DNA from: Helopsaltes ochotensis
Taxonomy: Eukaryota; Chordata; Aves; Passeriformes; Locustellidae
Direction: 5' to 3'
NCBI GenBank assembly: GCA_013400155.1
Contig: VXBM01000093.1
Coordinates: 1,129,127-1,193,126 of the forward strand
Length of the DNA stretch: 64,000 bases
A program made the position numbers and the translations under genes. Below are positions 47,765 through 60,900 of this stretch, piece after piece (the first letter of the stretch is position 1; every line of letters starts with the position of its first letter). A model generated the notes under the pieces. That model made no database searches and had not been told where the DNA came from. It saw only the letters and a program-made list of their open reading frames with translations.

Positions 47765-50700
47765 CCGAATGGATAGTTGGAGAAAGAGGAAACAGAGATC
47801 TCCATGAGATTAGAGACAGCCTGATCTCTCTAGGGGTAAGGACATATCTATTTATGGATATTAAGGTCTTGTTTTTATCACAGGATTATCTTCTGCAGGA
47901 ACACAAATCTGGAATATGGGAAGACAGAGGATAAACAACAAAATAAATTACCTGCTTGGACTTGGATTTAAAGGACCAGCATGGCTCTACATGAAATTAT
48001 TGCTATACAATGTTGTTTAGACATCTAATACATTTCATTGGAAAGGCTTCTCACATTTAATTTTGACTCATACACCGGTTGGTTCACTAGATACTGAATA
48101 TGTGATGGACAACACTGAAGACATGGTTAATCAATGTAATCAGAATGGAAACAGCACTTGGTTTAGTCCAGAAAAGAATAAACTTGACACTTATGATTTC
48201 AAAGATCTTATTTTAAAATCTCTTTCCTAAAGCAGACCTGGTAAGGGAGGAACTCATGACAGAACAGCACAAAATTGGGGCATTCACAGATCATAAACCT
48301 GGCCCCTGAGGAAGAAATCCTCTCTTTTGATTTACGTGGCCCTGAATCACCCAGGATGTCAGCATAAATTTTAGCTTCCAACAAGCAAAATATCAAGCTT
48401 GATTTTAGACATAAGAGTCTTGTTCCTCATGTCTTACCCCCAATCCACACACAGGCACTGGAGATCTTCTTGTTGCATTCCCTTGAAAAAACCCAACATG
48501 GAAAGAGGAAAAGTTAATCCATTTGTCAGCATCTGCTGACCTGTGCACCTGCATTGGAGTTTGTAACAAAATCCTGAAATAGCACCGGTGAGCTTCAGGT
48601 TCTGGCAAAAATGGCTTGCAGAGGACATGCTACACTCCTTGAGAATTCCCCTGGGAATGCAACTCCTTGGAGAGATGGATGGGTACTTACACAAGTGCAT
48701 CCAGATCAGTTTTCCCCAGAAATTTCAGGAGATCAGGCTCTCCAAGGGCTTCCCTTGGTTGCTAAAATATGTTTTATCATTTTTTCCCATTAAAGCTTGC
48801 ATTTGATTTTTCCCGAAAAAAGTCACTGCAGTGCAGTTGGTTCTCAGAGAACAAAACAGCACAGGCATTAGGAGAAAAAAAGAAAAGAAAAAAAAAGCCA
48901 AATAACTGAATGAGACTGTTTTAAATAACTCCCAAATTGTCACAAGATCACCAAATTCATATACGCGGCTGAAGAAAGGGGGAGCTCATTTTCTCCAGAA
49001 AAAGACATTCTCTTTTCTTCCTATTATGTCAGTTTGATTTTTTCATTTACAAGTGTTACTGAAGTCTGCATACACATGTAAATATTCATGTTCAAAATAT
49101 TCCTCTTGAAAAAGCGGGGGTGAGAGGGACCTTATGGAAATGAGGCTGGATCAATACCAGAGGGAAAATGGGATTCAGACCTATAAAGACACTGGTGTGC
49201 TTCAAGCCCAGTGTTCAGGCTCTCACATCTTTCCTTTTCCTGGACTCTGAGTGCTACAGCTGTGACCTAAAATCTTCGTGAGGTGGGCAGACAGTAGCGA
49301 TGAAATGACTTGAAGACTGAAGAAATTTAAGGAATTCTCTCTGTCTGGCACATCAAAAAGTTTAAAAGTTACCCCTGTCTCAGTGGCCGAGCAACAGAAA
49401 TGTCAGGTGTTAAAATATTTTTTTAAAGAAAATGAGAAAGGCAAAAAACCACCAAAAGCTGGGTATGAGGTCCAAGATAACTCAAGGAGAATTCACACAC
49501 ATATTTGACACGCCAGGCTATTTTCCATCAGACCAAAATAGCAAGAGAAATTTTATCTTCTGCCTTTTTTTTTTAACTCTTTGTCTTAAACATCTGTATC
49601 AAAATTGTCATAAAAGTTTAGGCTGCATATTTCCATACATCAGAAAATCCAGGGCAACTTATTTGTCAGAATTGTTGACTTTTTGACCAAATCTATCTAT
49701 TTAAGATAGAACACAGCAAGAATATAAAGGAGCCAGAGTAGAAGCTGGAGTTTTGTAGATTCCTCTTCAAAGGATTTGTGGAAAGTAATTCACATAAACA
49801 AGCCCATATCCGGTAAGATGAAATTTAATATCTATTTTCTGCACTACTCTTAGAGGCATGTTATGATCCAACATTAACAATGGGTTTAAAATTAAGAAAT
49901 TTAATATCTTTTTTCCCTAGAAGAAAATATCCTAGGAAGTTTTAATGTGTTATTCCATTTATGGGAAAAACAGTGTAGTATTTTTTAATTCCATCATGCT
50001 TTGTATTACTAAAGGTGTCCCTTCTTTTGTTGGGTGGCAACAAGTAAAGGAGGACTTTCCCTGAAGATGAAAAGAAAAAAGCAGAAGACCAGATCCAAAA
50101 TTGTCTTCTGAGCCCATCATTGACACTTCTGGGCCAAAAAAAACCCAAGAAAATTACTTCACAAATAATACAACACTGATGCAAGTACGAGATCCAGCAG
50201 AAAACAGAGGGAGAAGAGTTGAAGCACAAATTTGTCAAAAAAAAAGAAAAATCTGGGAAAATCTACACCCCAGAAAATTGTCAAGGCAGAAGGGAAAGGA
50301 CTGGCTTGCTTTGAAAGCCACATCTTGGAAGGATTTTGAGATCCCTGAGGCGCATAACAGAGAAAAAGATGCTGCCAAAGGAAAAGGTTTCTATCTTTAT
50401 CAATTTCCAGAAATTTTAACCCATGGATGTAGGAATTCAAAGGAGGAGAGTACCTGCCTGCTTCCAAACTAGCTGGAATTTTATTTTGGAGAGACAAACC
50501 CAGAAAAAGTTGTGAGAAATTTTAAAAAACCTAATGTCAGCAATTTTTAATAAAATGCTTTGATTTTTCTTTTCAGAGAAACTCTATTTGTCCTTTTAAA
50601 ATATATTTACTCATTAGGTAACATGCCCAACATCAAATAAACTAAAAACAAAAATTTTAAACACCCACATTTCAATTTCCTTTTTTAAAAAGAAGCCTGA

Positions 50701-52328
50701 GCTAAGAAATGACAACTAAGATCAAAAGGGATTTAGAAACCTCCTTTAGTGGTAAATTTGAAAGTTGAGAACTTCTTTTTCAGAAACAGAATAAAGCCAG
50801 ACACTGAGTTTGAAATTTGTGCCAGGCAGAAGATCTGTCCTCTGTGGAACAGCAGGAGTCACAAATAATTAATATTCTGATTAAGCTGTCCTACTAAAGA
50901 TCCAATCCCTTCATTAAACCTGAATCATTAACAGGCCACCCAAAAAAGGAAAAAAAACCCCACGGATTTGACTTTCCAAGGATATTTCCTTTATTCCTGG
51001 TGGTCCCTGCCATTCTTGGAGTCACATTTTTGCTAAGCAAACAAACTGGCATGAAAAGAAAAGCTTTTCTTGTCCATAGATCGATTAGATTAGATCATAT
51101 CAGATCCCTGTTAGTCTGCTGAAATCGCTTTTGGCCAGCCAGGACTGTAGCTGATGACTTCTGGTAACAAAAAGATGAAAAAAACCAAATCAATAAAAGC
51201 TTCCTTCTCTTTCTTTTCCTGCCTAAATATATTCAGTCACATGGAAGAGTACACAAATACATACAGCATTATCATTATTTAAAACAAGCTTTTCTACTCT
51301 GCAACATTTTCCTTAGAGATTCAAGACCTTTTCTATAAAAAAATGCAATTTCTATTTATTTTACTTGAAATTATTTTCCTTCTATTCATTTTCCTTGAAA
51401 AAAAAATAAAATAGTGGCAACAGGAAAAAAAAAAAGCCTGCCATTAGGAATGTCTTTAATTTTATGTTACTTTTTCCATCTGTATTCTTTCCATAGAAGT
51501 AAACCTCAACTCCAAGATGGTTTTTGAGATTTACATGTTTATTTCATTTTGTTTAATATCCTAATCGGTTCACAGTAAATTTGACCACACACACATACAG
51601 TGATCCCAGCTGTTCGACTGTGGCAAGCCAAGCCAAAGACATAGGCAAAAATACAACCCTGCTGCTGAAATCTCTGCAAAATTATAAACAAGAGCCTTAA
51701 TATTATATTGGCATCCCCCACCAGCAACAGAGATGCTAACACTGTTTACAGGAAACAAGCTAAAAGCAGTCCCCTGCTCTTTGCTGCTTTACAGGCTTAT
51801 GGTAGAGGAAAAACTTGCATTTAAACACTGGAGACGTAGAGATGTGCTCCAGGTTTGGCCTAATGTTGAGAGTTCCATTAAAAAGTCTGAGGATGCTGTG
51901 CTTTCCTGGCAGGTAGGAATTTCAAGTCAATATTGAATGAACTCTTCCTGTGTCTCTTTCCTCCCTCTTTTTTTGGGAAGGGGAGGGGGCAGTTAATTCA
52001 TTATGTTTTGCCGCTCTTCGTTGTAAAGCCTGAAACAAATAAAACCAAGGGCTCGTTTGCAATTTTCAGGGCTGCTTCTCTTTTCATGGGAAAACACAGG
52101 GAGAAAACTGAGGCTGTGATCTTCAAAGGCATGAAAACTCCCAGTTTCACTTGAGCTGTCCCGATTTGTGCCACACACTGCTCATCAAAGCCCAGACCTC
52201 AGTGGAAATATCCAGGGAGCCTGGACAAGGTGTCAATACCTGCCTGCATTCCCTGAGCTACTGCCTTTGTTTTTTTATGACACTGAAAGTCCAACATAAA
52301 GCAAACAAAAATTCAGTGTACATATATC
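47765..52328. other. unique non-coding DNA
   Basis: About 4.5 kb of mostly AT-rich sequence without a recognised exon or repeat family. The stretches at 50500-50700 and 51180-51500 are especially AT-rich, with short homopolymers. Open frames of up to 123 codons at 50101-50497 overlap on both strands and look like chance. Confidence 0.5.
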
Positions 52329-52377
52329 AGAGATGTTCAGCAGAGGAAAATCTGTAGAGATGCTCAGCAGAGGAAAA
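52329..52377 (+). repeat. 22-bp near-perfect direct repeat (two copies)
   Basis: The copy at 52329-52350 and the copy at 52356-52377 differ at one position (gtt versus gct in the core AGAGATG-TCAGCAGAGG). Five bases separate them. This is a small local tandem duplication. Confidence 0.9.
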
Positions 52378-53397
52378 AGAGACAGAAGCAGATGGCCAGA
52401 TGTAAAAATAAAATGAAAGAAAAATAATGGTCAAAAAGCCCTCTTTTCCAAGGAACGCCCTCAGAGCCTGACAGTGCTGGGATGGACAAAACCACACCAT
52501 CTGTGTTCCTTTCCACAGCACATGGGTGCTCTTTATGGGAGACCTGGGTGAGCAAGGGTGAGATCACAGGCTGCAGAGATCAAATAAGCCACGAACAGAG
52601 CCTGATAATGACCTGAGGACATGGGGGCATTTTGTGCTGCCTGCAGCTCTCCTTGTTCTGCCAGTAAAGTCAATCATAAGCCGAGCCATGTTGCCCCATA
52701 AAGATTATATCAATCCTTATCAAGTTTTCACATCTGGCCTGTGCATCTTAATTTAATGATGATATGGTAGCATCCCCTCTCCACTGCACAGCACAAATTA
52801 TCACGTTGCTTTCTGAGGACATAAATCTCATTTAGCCTTTCTTCCCTTTCAGGAAGTTTTACAGGCTGGAGAGCAGGATAAAGATATCCACCTGGATGCA
52901 TATAAGGGAGCTTCTTATGTGGGCAGTGACTCCAAAAAGTACCCATTCCTGAGAATTGCTGCAGTCTTGTGTAATAAATACCTTTCCCTAAACGCCCTGT
53001 GCCAGGTTACAGCAGAGTTCTGTGAAGGTTGATGTGCACCACCTGGGAACGTGGTCCCTTTTGTGCAGAGCCTCTCAAACCACCCCCATCACTGAGACAT
53101 TTCTGTGAGGTTTTTTTGCAATAGGAATGTAGAAGGAAAAATTCTGGTGGGCTCAGTCCATGGTGGAGGCAGAGCTGATCTTCTGACCCACCCCGTAACA
53201 ACATTGGGTGCTGCCATCTCGATCCCGTCCTCACCCCGAATCCATAGGAAAAACAGTTTTCTGGCTACATGATTTAAATCAATAAAAGGGGAATAAATTC
53301 CCAGCTCTATAACAAGGACAGTGGTGTCCACATTTCCATTCTTTCTCAAAATATTGTTATTATGGGATGGAGTGTTAAGGATCTGTCAGCATTTCTA
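52378..53397. other. unique non-coding DNA with a weak LTR-like stretch
   Basis: Around 52900-53015 a TATA-like 'catataagggagc' is followed about 65 bases later by AATAAA (52973-52978) and T/C-rich text. The order is LTR-like, but no ends, target-site duplication or familiar family text can be made out. The rest is unremarkable. Confidence 0.35.
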
Positions 53398-53427
53398 TTA
53401 CAAACCTCAGTCTTTAGAGGTTTGTAA
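53398..53427. repeat. perfect 11-bp inverted repeat (stem-loop)
   Basis: TTACAAACCTC at 53398-53408 is the exact reverse complement of GAGGTTTGTAA at 53417-53427, with an 8-base spacer. The stem is too short for a microRNA precursor, and no terminator function is expected in a vertebrate genome. Confidence 0.9.
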
Positions 53428-53654
53428 ACTCAGCCATTTAAAATAATAGCGCATTAAAAAGTAGGTATGTGAGTTGTCAGCAGTGGTGTTTCTGTTTTCT
53501 TTAAGATGGTTTAAAGACGTTTTAGCAGATTATTAGCCTTAGAGAGGTCAAAAAATAATCAGAGGTGGTTTTTCGGCTACATTTTTGGCTACCTCTGGAT
53601 AAATAATAGTTTAATTTGAAAAACATTGAGTACATAATATGAACTGTCTTTAAG

Positions 53655-53678
53655 CAACAACAACAACAACAACAACAA
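53655..53678 (+). repeat. (CAA)8 microsatellite
   Basis: Eight perfect CAA triplets followed by a short A-run. Confidence 0.95.
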
Positions 53679-56600
53679 AAAAGGAAAAGCCTCAGTTAAT
53701 GGCCACACTATTTATGTTTTAGAAACAGCTCCTGTACATGCACTGGGTATGCTCAGCTTTGAAAGCTTTCCCTGTGATGTGGGTAACAGGATCCAACAAT
53801 AGTGACGTGGATGGAGCGGTTGTTTCCATGACCTGAGCTCACCCACATCACCTCCAGGGGACAAGCTATCCCCAAACAAAGGCTGTCCCCAAAGAAGACA
53901 CTCAGTATGGGGTGGCTGGGGGCTCAAGGAGGGGACACAAGGGCACCTCAAACCCTCTGTCTCAGAGGCCCAGCCTCCAGCAGCCACTGCGGAACAGAGG
54001 GACCTGTGATCCCATTTCACAGCCTGGGGGGAGCTGCTCCATGAGCTGGTGGGCACTGACAGCACCAGCACCTCCTCCCATATGAGGAAGCCCAAGCCAT
54101 GGGTGAGTTAACTTTGGCAGAATTTACAGAGAACATGGATGATAGACATTTAAACCTCCATCTAGGTGAGCATTTGGACCATCTCACCCTAGGTCAGCAA
54201 GGGCCACACTTATGCCCATGACCAGAACAATAATGGATTTGGGCTGGCTCCTGTCATGGACGTAAACCAACAGAGGGTAAGTCCTGGAGACCTCACGGTC
54301 TGTGAAACTGAGTGGGGAAAGACTGGAGAGGGAGGGAGGAACTGCCTCAAAAACTGCCTGTGTGCCATTAAATGCTGTTACCAGCAAAAAGTCAAAATGG
54401 TGTTTTTAGCTTTCCCATCATGAAGAAAATTACAGGCCTGAATCTTTGTTACAACAATAATTGCCCCTGAGATTGGCTTGCAATTATTTTGGTGAGTCTA
54501 ACCTTCCAAAGTGAAATGACACGAACAGCAGAGCATCCCTGGGCCCAGGTAACAGCTTCTAATTATTTCCCATCAACTCTTGATCTTCTTTACCTGATTG
54601 TTGCTTCAAAGAGTGCCAGCAAAGAGAAGATGGTCTCAGCACTCACTATTTATCTCAATGTCTTGGTGAAAGTTTTGGAGCACTTTCAATGGGCAGAGAG
54701 TAGAGACTGCCTGTGCTGCCTGAAACACATTTTTAACTAACAAAGCAATGGTTTAGTGCTAAACATATTATATCAACCAAACAAGACACTTGAGTGCTTT
54801 CTTTTGATACTTAATTATTAATTGCCTTGCCAGAATATCTGTTTTGAAGATTGTAGATACAAAAGAACTTAAAGAAAATCATGGCTGTGGACCAGTTACA
54901 CAGAGCAATTATGTCAATGTAAGCTTCAGAGTGTGAGTCTCTGATCCTGTAATAAATAACCATTTTCAGAGCTAGATAAACAGAAATGTAACCAGGATTA
55001 TATGATGAAAAATGTAAAGAATCTGATTTGTTCCTTCTTCCCCTGCAAAAGCCATCACTGCTGAGAGATTGGAACACAACCCCTGTCTGTGCTGAGTAAG
55101 TGCTACAGCTTTCTGAAGTCTCCTCCTGAGATCCCACTGCTGCAGCACCCAAATCCTCAGACCCACCCTGGAAAGGATCAGATGATATTTTCTTCTCCAT
55201 CAGCTCTGGGCACATGCCACGTGCTGCCCTGATTCCCATTCCTGATCTTCTTTTTCTCTCCCATGTCTTCTATTCCTTCTATAATGTAATCCTGCTCTCT
55301 CTATACTCCTATGTCTTAAAATATATATACATATATCTGATGCAGTCAGCCAAGATTACATTACTGTTTCTTTTTATTTGTGTAGCTGTGTTTCTGTGAG
55401 CCTGCAACCAAAAAGGCACAAGAAGCAATGCCTTGAGTAGCTGGTCCATGGTGGAGCTTGCCTGGGTTGCCAAGGCAGGGAGTTACCCCCTCTCCCACAT
55501 GGAGATCTTGCCATGACTCAGCTTCAGAAGCTGTTTTCTGGCATTGCTCTTTTCTCTTTCCTTTCCATGTGTGCTTTTCTTTGGGACTAGGTTTTGCTTT
55601 CTCTGTCCAGAAAGAAAATTGGAATCCAGCAATAACAGTAGCAGAAAGAGCCCCAGTCTGTCTTCATTAAAGCTTCCCTTTCCCAGAAAAGGCAGTTTTG
55701 CCATCTCTAACATTGTCTAACCATGGTCAGAAAGGGGTTTCATGACAATGGAGCAGTATAAAGGAAGATCGTTCAAAAGCAAAAGGCCTAATATTTTGTA
55801 TTTCAGATGCTTTCATGTCTTTTATTCTGCCTTCTGGAGTCAGAGATCTTTGTATTCAAAGCCCCAAGTATTATTTATAGCACTTTATGGAGGCAGAGCC
55901 ATCAGCACCCAGGCTGTCCAGATCTCTTCATCCGATTTTTGTTAGTACTGTACCACAAGCCCACAACACTTAGCAAATGCAAAACCAAGAGGAGGAAGCA
56001 CAACAGAACTGCCTCAAAATAAGACTTTGCCTTCCCAACCCCCACAAGAGCACCCCGGTTGCTCGTAGCCTTTCTCCCTCTGAGGAGCCCCAGATTCATT
56101 ATTTACCAGAGGCTGGTTGTGCTATCTCTGTGCAGTCACTCACAGCATCTTCTTACCACCCACCCCTGCAGCTGATCTGGGTTTTTTTTTTTTTTAACTG
56201 TACACTGCAAAAGCAGAATTTGACCTGCTGGTTTCATTATGCTAGTACTGAGGGTCATTTTGTCACCCTCAGCCTGGGGGAATGACATTAATCCTGCAAC
56301 ACTGCGAGGCAGCCATTGCACAACACAAGAAAAATTATAGGGGTGATAAACTCTGCAAGAAGAGATGAGGCTCTCGTGCCTTCACCCCAGCGATCTCTGC
56401 TCACACCTTGGAGAAGATTTTACCTTCTCCCTGTCCCCCCTACAACTAGTCACAACAAGCACTGGATCAACCCCAGACCACAAGCCATGAACCACCTTCT
56501 GTAAGCGGATACATTTTGTATTTAATACCACGGTAAATTAAAAAATGGCAGACCACATCAAGCTTTTATTTCGCATACAATAAAAGGGTTTCCTCAGTCA

Positions 56601-57595
56601 TAAAAAAATGGGCAAGGAGAGGGGGGAAGAGGCCACCGCACAACAAATTCCTTCCTTACAGTCTGGAGAATTTGCGGGGGCGGGTTCAGGGGGAAATTTG
56701 CCAGTTAATAAAATGTTGTGTATGAATTATACATCAGGACTGGCCCCAAACGTGAACCAGACACGGTATGGTGTGCCGGGATCACTGCACTGGCACAGTG
56801 CAGGATCACTTCCAGCTCTACAAAGACTCACATACAAGCTTTATCTCCAAGGTTTAAGCTCCTTCTGCCTCCAGTTAAACAGTGAAGGACATGTGTAAGT
56901 ATTCACACGCTGAAGGACTTAGTTTTACAAAGACAGCTTTGTTCTGCAAAGGTTGTCTACACCGGAAGAAATACTAAAACAATAGAAAACAGGACAATTG
57001 TTTATCCCCTTGGTTAAAAATTTATGTGTGCATTCAAATACATTAGTCTTTAGATACAGTTAACCCCATGCTTTTTCTGATGTACAAGGTGCAGATGTTA
57101 ATAATAAATTTCTGAACCCAAAATTCACCCACATCAGTGGAGGAAAACCCATTGACTTAAAAGGGGACGTTGTAGCAGCCCAGGAATCCAGCTCTGCCGA
57201 TCTTCCAAACTGAAACCAAAACTGATTCTAAAATCACTGCAGAGAGGATGCTGCTTTTGTAGCATCTGTGGCATTATCGCTGGCAAATAAAGGATTTGTG
57301 TATTCTGCATACTCCCCACACTGCTCAATGCCATGACAGTGCCACACACTCCATAAACAGCAGGGCACACACAGCCCTCACCCTGAAGTCTTTGGATTGC
57401 GGGTATGAAATCCCAGACAGGGCGCAACAGACCTACGGATAAGCTTTTAGGAAAACCAAAACAACTCGTGTCGAGATGGAAAGCAGTATATTTCTACACC
57501 CCAGCTGCCTAGCCATCAATCTTTTTCACGCTGTATTTATCTGCCGCTCATAACAGTTTGTTTTATAACGCTTGTTTAGCTGCAGCAGCCTTCCA
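53679..57595. other. unique non-coding DNA
   Basis: About 3.9 kb without a recognised exon or repeat family. A short TATA-rich patch lies near 55318-55336, and a T-run near 56181-56195. Open frames of 127 and 142 codons on the minus strand (53712-54095, 54811-55239) show no domain character. Confidence 0.5.
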
Positions 57596-57860
57596 GGCTC
57601 GCACAGGGCAGCGAGAACAGGGGTTGTGACTGCCGCGCTCACGCAGCCGAATTCGCCGCTTCGCTGCCCAGCCGGGAACGCGTGGGGACCGCTGGGTGTG
57701 GGCAGCCCTTTGCCACCCCTGCACGGTGCAGCAGAACTCGGCATTGGCGTGGCCGTGGTGGCTTCAGCACGGGGCGCCGCGGCAGAGCGAGGACGGTCAC
57801 CGCTGCGCTGCACAAACACATCCGAGAGCGCGCCCGGCGCTCCCACAACTTCCACACCGC
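57596..57860. promoter_or_regulatory. CpG island, candidate promoter or first exon
   Basis: About 30 CpG dinucleotides, counted by eye, fall in about 265 bases of high GC. The flanks are AT-rich and almost CpG-free, so the edges are sharp. Islands of this kind escape germline methylation and mostly mark promoters, often of developmental genes or lncRNAs; some are orphan islands within enhancers. Open frames of 60-149 codons cross it on both strands, but none has recognisable family content. A strong G-quadruplex motif starts 57 bases beyond its right edge. Direction of any transcription cannot be told from the sequence. Confidence 0.6.
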
Positions 57861-57895
57861 ATACCTCCCATGCAGCAACCCTGATAAATACTTCA

Positions 57896-57938
57896 GGGGG
57901 GGAAAGGAAAAAAAAAGGGAGGGGGCTGGGGGGGTGGG
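57896..57938 (+). repeat. tight G-quadruplex motif beside the CpG island
   Basis: A G7 run opens the tract at 57896-57902. After a purine stretch, G-runs at 57917-57919, 57921-57925, 57928-57934 and 57936-57938 are separated by loops of only 1, 2 and 1 bases. Short loops predict a very stable parallel quadruplex on the plus strand. Such motifs are enriched near promoters. Confidence 0.85.
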
Positions 57939-60900
57939 AACAGGATATTTTAATTGACTTGACACTAAATTCCACTCCCTGCGTTGAATCAACTGAGCAT
58001 TAAATTCATCTGTCTATTATGGTATGTGCAGATGTGTCAGGGTACACACGTTAAGTGTTTCCAGTCGCTCTCTGAGTTATTTTCTTGTTGAAGAAAAATC
58101 ATGTGAAACCCATTAAAAGAAAGACCAACAGAATTTGATAACAAGATGCAACAGCTATCTGAAGTTTTTGAACAATCCCAACAATTTCAGGCGAGAAATA
58201 TAACTTTTCAGCACTTCTTCCTAATATTCACTAGAGGTGAAGTATTTCCTGGAGTGCAACTGAAGGCTTTGAGGGGGTTTTTTTGTTGGTTTGTTTTGTT
58301 GGGTTTTTTTAAATGCTACTATATTAGCTTAGTTTGTTGGGTTTTTTTTTTTAAGAATAACATAAAAGGAAGATGAAAAAAAATTTTTTTTAGTGTAAGG
58401 TCTTTGATAAAGCTGGATTGAAATATTTAGACAATTAAGATATGTATTTTTTCTGACACATGTTTAATTTTTTTTAAGTTGCAAAATTGAAAGGAAGGCC
58501 TCAAAATGCTTTAAGCAAAATATTTTAGTTGACTGAAAGAAGGAATTTTTTTCTGATTTTTTGTACACACAAGAATTAGAGATTTTAATGAGAAAATGCA
58601 GAACCTCTTGGAAAACTGTGCCAGCAACAGGACAGAGCAACCAGTGTGGTCATTTCTGTTTAAAAACAAGAAGGCTAAATTCTCTGCAGGCCTAAGCCCA
58701 GCAGAACAAAGAGCATTAGATCAGGTGAGGATTTGTCCTCAAGAAAGAAAATCACCTTTTTGTTAGAGGTAGAGCATCCTCCAGGCTGGTGTGAATCACC
58801 AGGATACAGCAGAGGATGTGGCCTCAACGCTTTTTAAACAATTCCCATCAAAATGCCTGCGGGAGCCAGCGGGGCTTCACGGCAGTAAGAATCCCCTTCT
58901 CCAGAGTGGGGATTTGTACAGATCAGGCTTTGTACTGCAGTGAAAGCAGCAAGTCTCTCTCAGGCCACCAAGGTCCCTGAAGTCACTTGCATTCATTTGC
59001 ACAACGTCCAGCTTCTAAGCTGTTCACCTTTTTCTTTTTAATTTTTTTTTTCATGACGTTTATGCTTTTGACTGCTGAGGGATGAGTGAGATGCTACAGA
59101 AAATAGAGTCTGATATTTCCCTTGAATCCAAAACGATCTACCACAGCAATTTTCATTACTCCAAGAAAAAGAGAGCGAGAGAGAAGAGAGGGGAAAAAAA
59201 AAAAAGAAAGACATTACTTCTCTGAATTACACGCCACTTTCATAATTCTCCCTGAAGTACCACACAGGGACTGTGTTGAAGGGAGGAAAATGAAAACAGC
59301 TGTGGAGGTTTTGGGTTACACTGCAGCTCCGTGCTGCCTTTGGCCCTTGCCCACCAGTGCAGTTTGTTCTAATCCTGGTCGTGAATGTCCGTATTTGTTA
59401 CCGCTCACTAAGGCAAGTCTTCTGCCTCTTGGAATAATAAAAACTGTTGTGTGCTTATCTGCTAAGCTTCTCCGACAGTTGCAAAAAGTCATCGAGTCAG
59501 CAACACGCCTAGCGCCCGGGGCTGTCACTCAAAGGGGCTGCCCGTGCTGGGACAGCAGCGCTGTCAGAGGGGCTTGGGACAGGCAGGGACGGCAGGGCTG
59601 GGAGCCTTGGTGTCCTCCAAGGTTGGAGGACATAGGGTTGGCATTGTTCTCTCACCCCAGAGCGCCCCTTTCTCCTCTTAGGCTTTTTTTTTTTTACTTT
59701 TAATTTCTGCTACATGTGCCTCATAACAAAGAAGCCATCTCCATCAGTAAACCCGCTCCCAAAAATAGGTTGCATCATTTTCGGTAGAGGCTTTGGCTCC
59801 CGAGGCAGATTTTGATGAGCACAAGGTGATGTGTCTTCAGCAGGCCTGTGACTTAGAGCTGCCAGCCCTTCAGTTTCCCACTCTCATCCCTGCACTGCTG
59901 GCCAAGTTTCTCCATCCCTCCATCCTCTGCTCTCCCTTCAGGTCCGCTGGCCTGCCACACTATTTCCTGCCGTTGCACTCCTATTTTCTCACTAATCCCT
60001 GACTTCCTCCACACTCTCCAAATAGTTCTCCTCGGCCTCAACTTTATTAACTTAAGCTGTTTACTCTTCTACCACTAGAAAGTAATTCTATGCATTCCCT
60101 TTTCCTCCTCCCTGCGTCCCGCTGCCCCCACCCTCAACCTCTCTGCATTCTGAGAAGCCATTTGCCCCTTTGGAGAGCTGCATGTATTTTCTCCCCCAAT
60201 GCATTTGGGAGAGAAAAGTCAGGGAGGGGGAAAAGACGAGTTCCTGGCAGCTCCTCACTGGAGGATAGAATCTGTTTTTAATTTAGGTAGTTAAAACTCG
60301 CAGCCCCGCTGGAATCTGGAAGAGAAGCGTGTGTGCGTCTCTGCGTGTGTGGTTATACGGGCACCCATTGTGTGTGGATGGGACAGGGTGACACATTTAT
60401 GGTGAGTGTGCACGTGTGGGGATTTTGCTCGTCAGAATTGGCACGCTGTTTGTGGCCTGTGCCTGCTGTACATCCGTGGGAAGCTGCCCAAGCCTGACGT
60501 TTCTGTCCAGACAGGAAAGCCCAGGAGAGCAGCTGACTGAAGCATCGCCCTGCTCCACCACCATAACCTGAAAGCCTCCCCTGGGAAAGCCAGCTCACAG
60601 CACACCTTGAAGGGAAAACAGAACGGAGAGCAGGAGCTCAGCCATGACCATGGATTTGGGAGCATGAGCACCTGTGCTTAAGCACCTCCAATCCCGGCCA
60701 AGGAAAACCAGCAGGCAACTGTTTTCCACTGGCACATCTCTGTGTAGCAGAAACATCACCGAGCTCAGCCGGTTTGTGCGCTTCTCGGCCCCTAAAACCT
60801 GAGGAGCCCTGCTTCCATATGTAGCACCCACACATATCTCCCTGTAAAAAGTCATGTACAGAATTATACATGTATCCACACATAGGCACACCTACACAGA

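Noticed and set aside
57526..58003. Open frames of 117-149 codons across the CpG island
   Set aside because: GC-rich DNA has few stop codons, and frames are open on both strands at once. No known protein text was recognised, so only the island is annotated.
59122..59703. 193-codon plus-strand open frame
   Set aside because: It begins in a purine simple repeat that translates to Lys/Arg/Glu, and ends in a T-run. No domain-like content.
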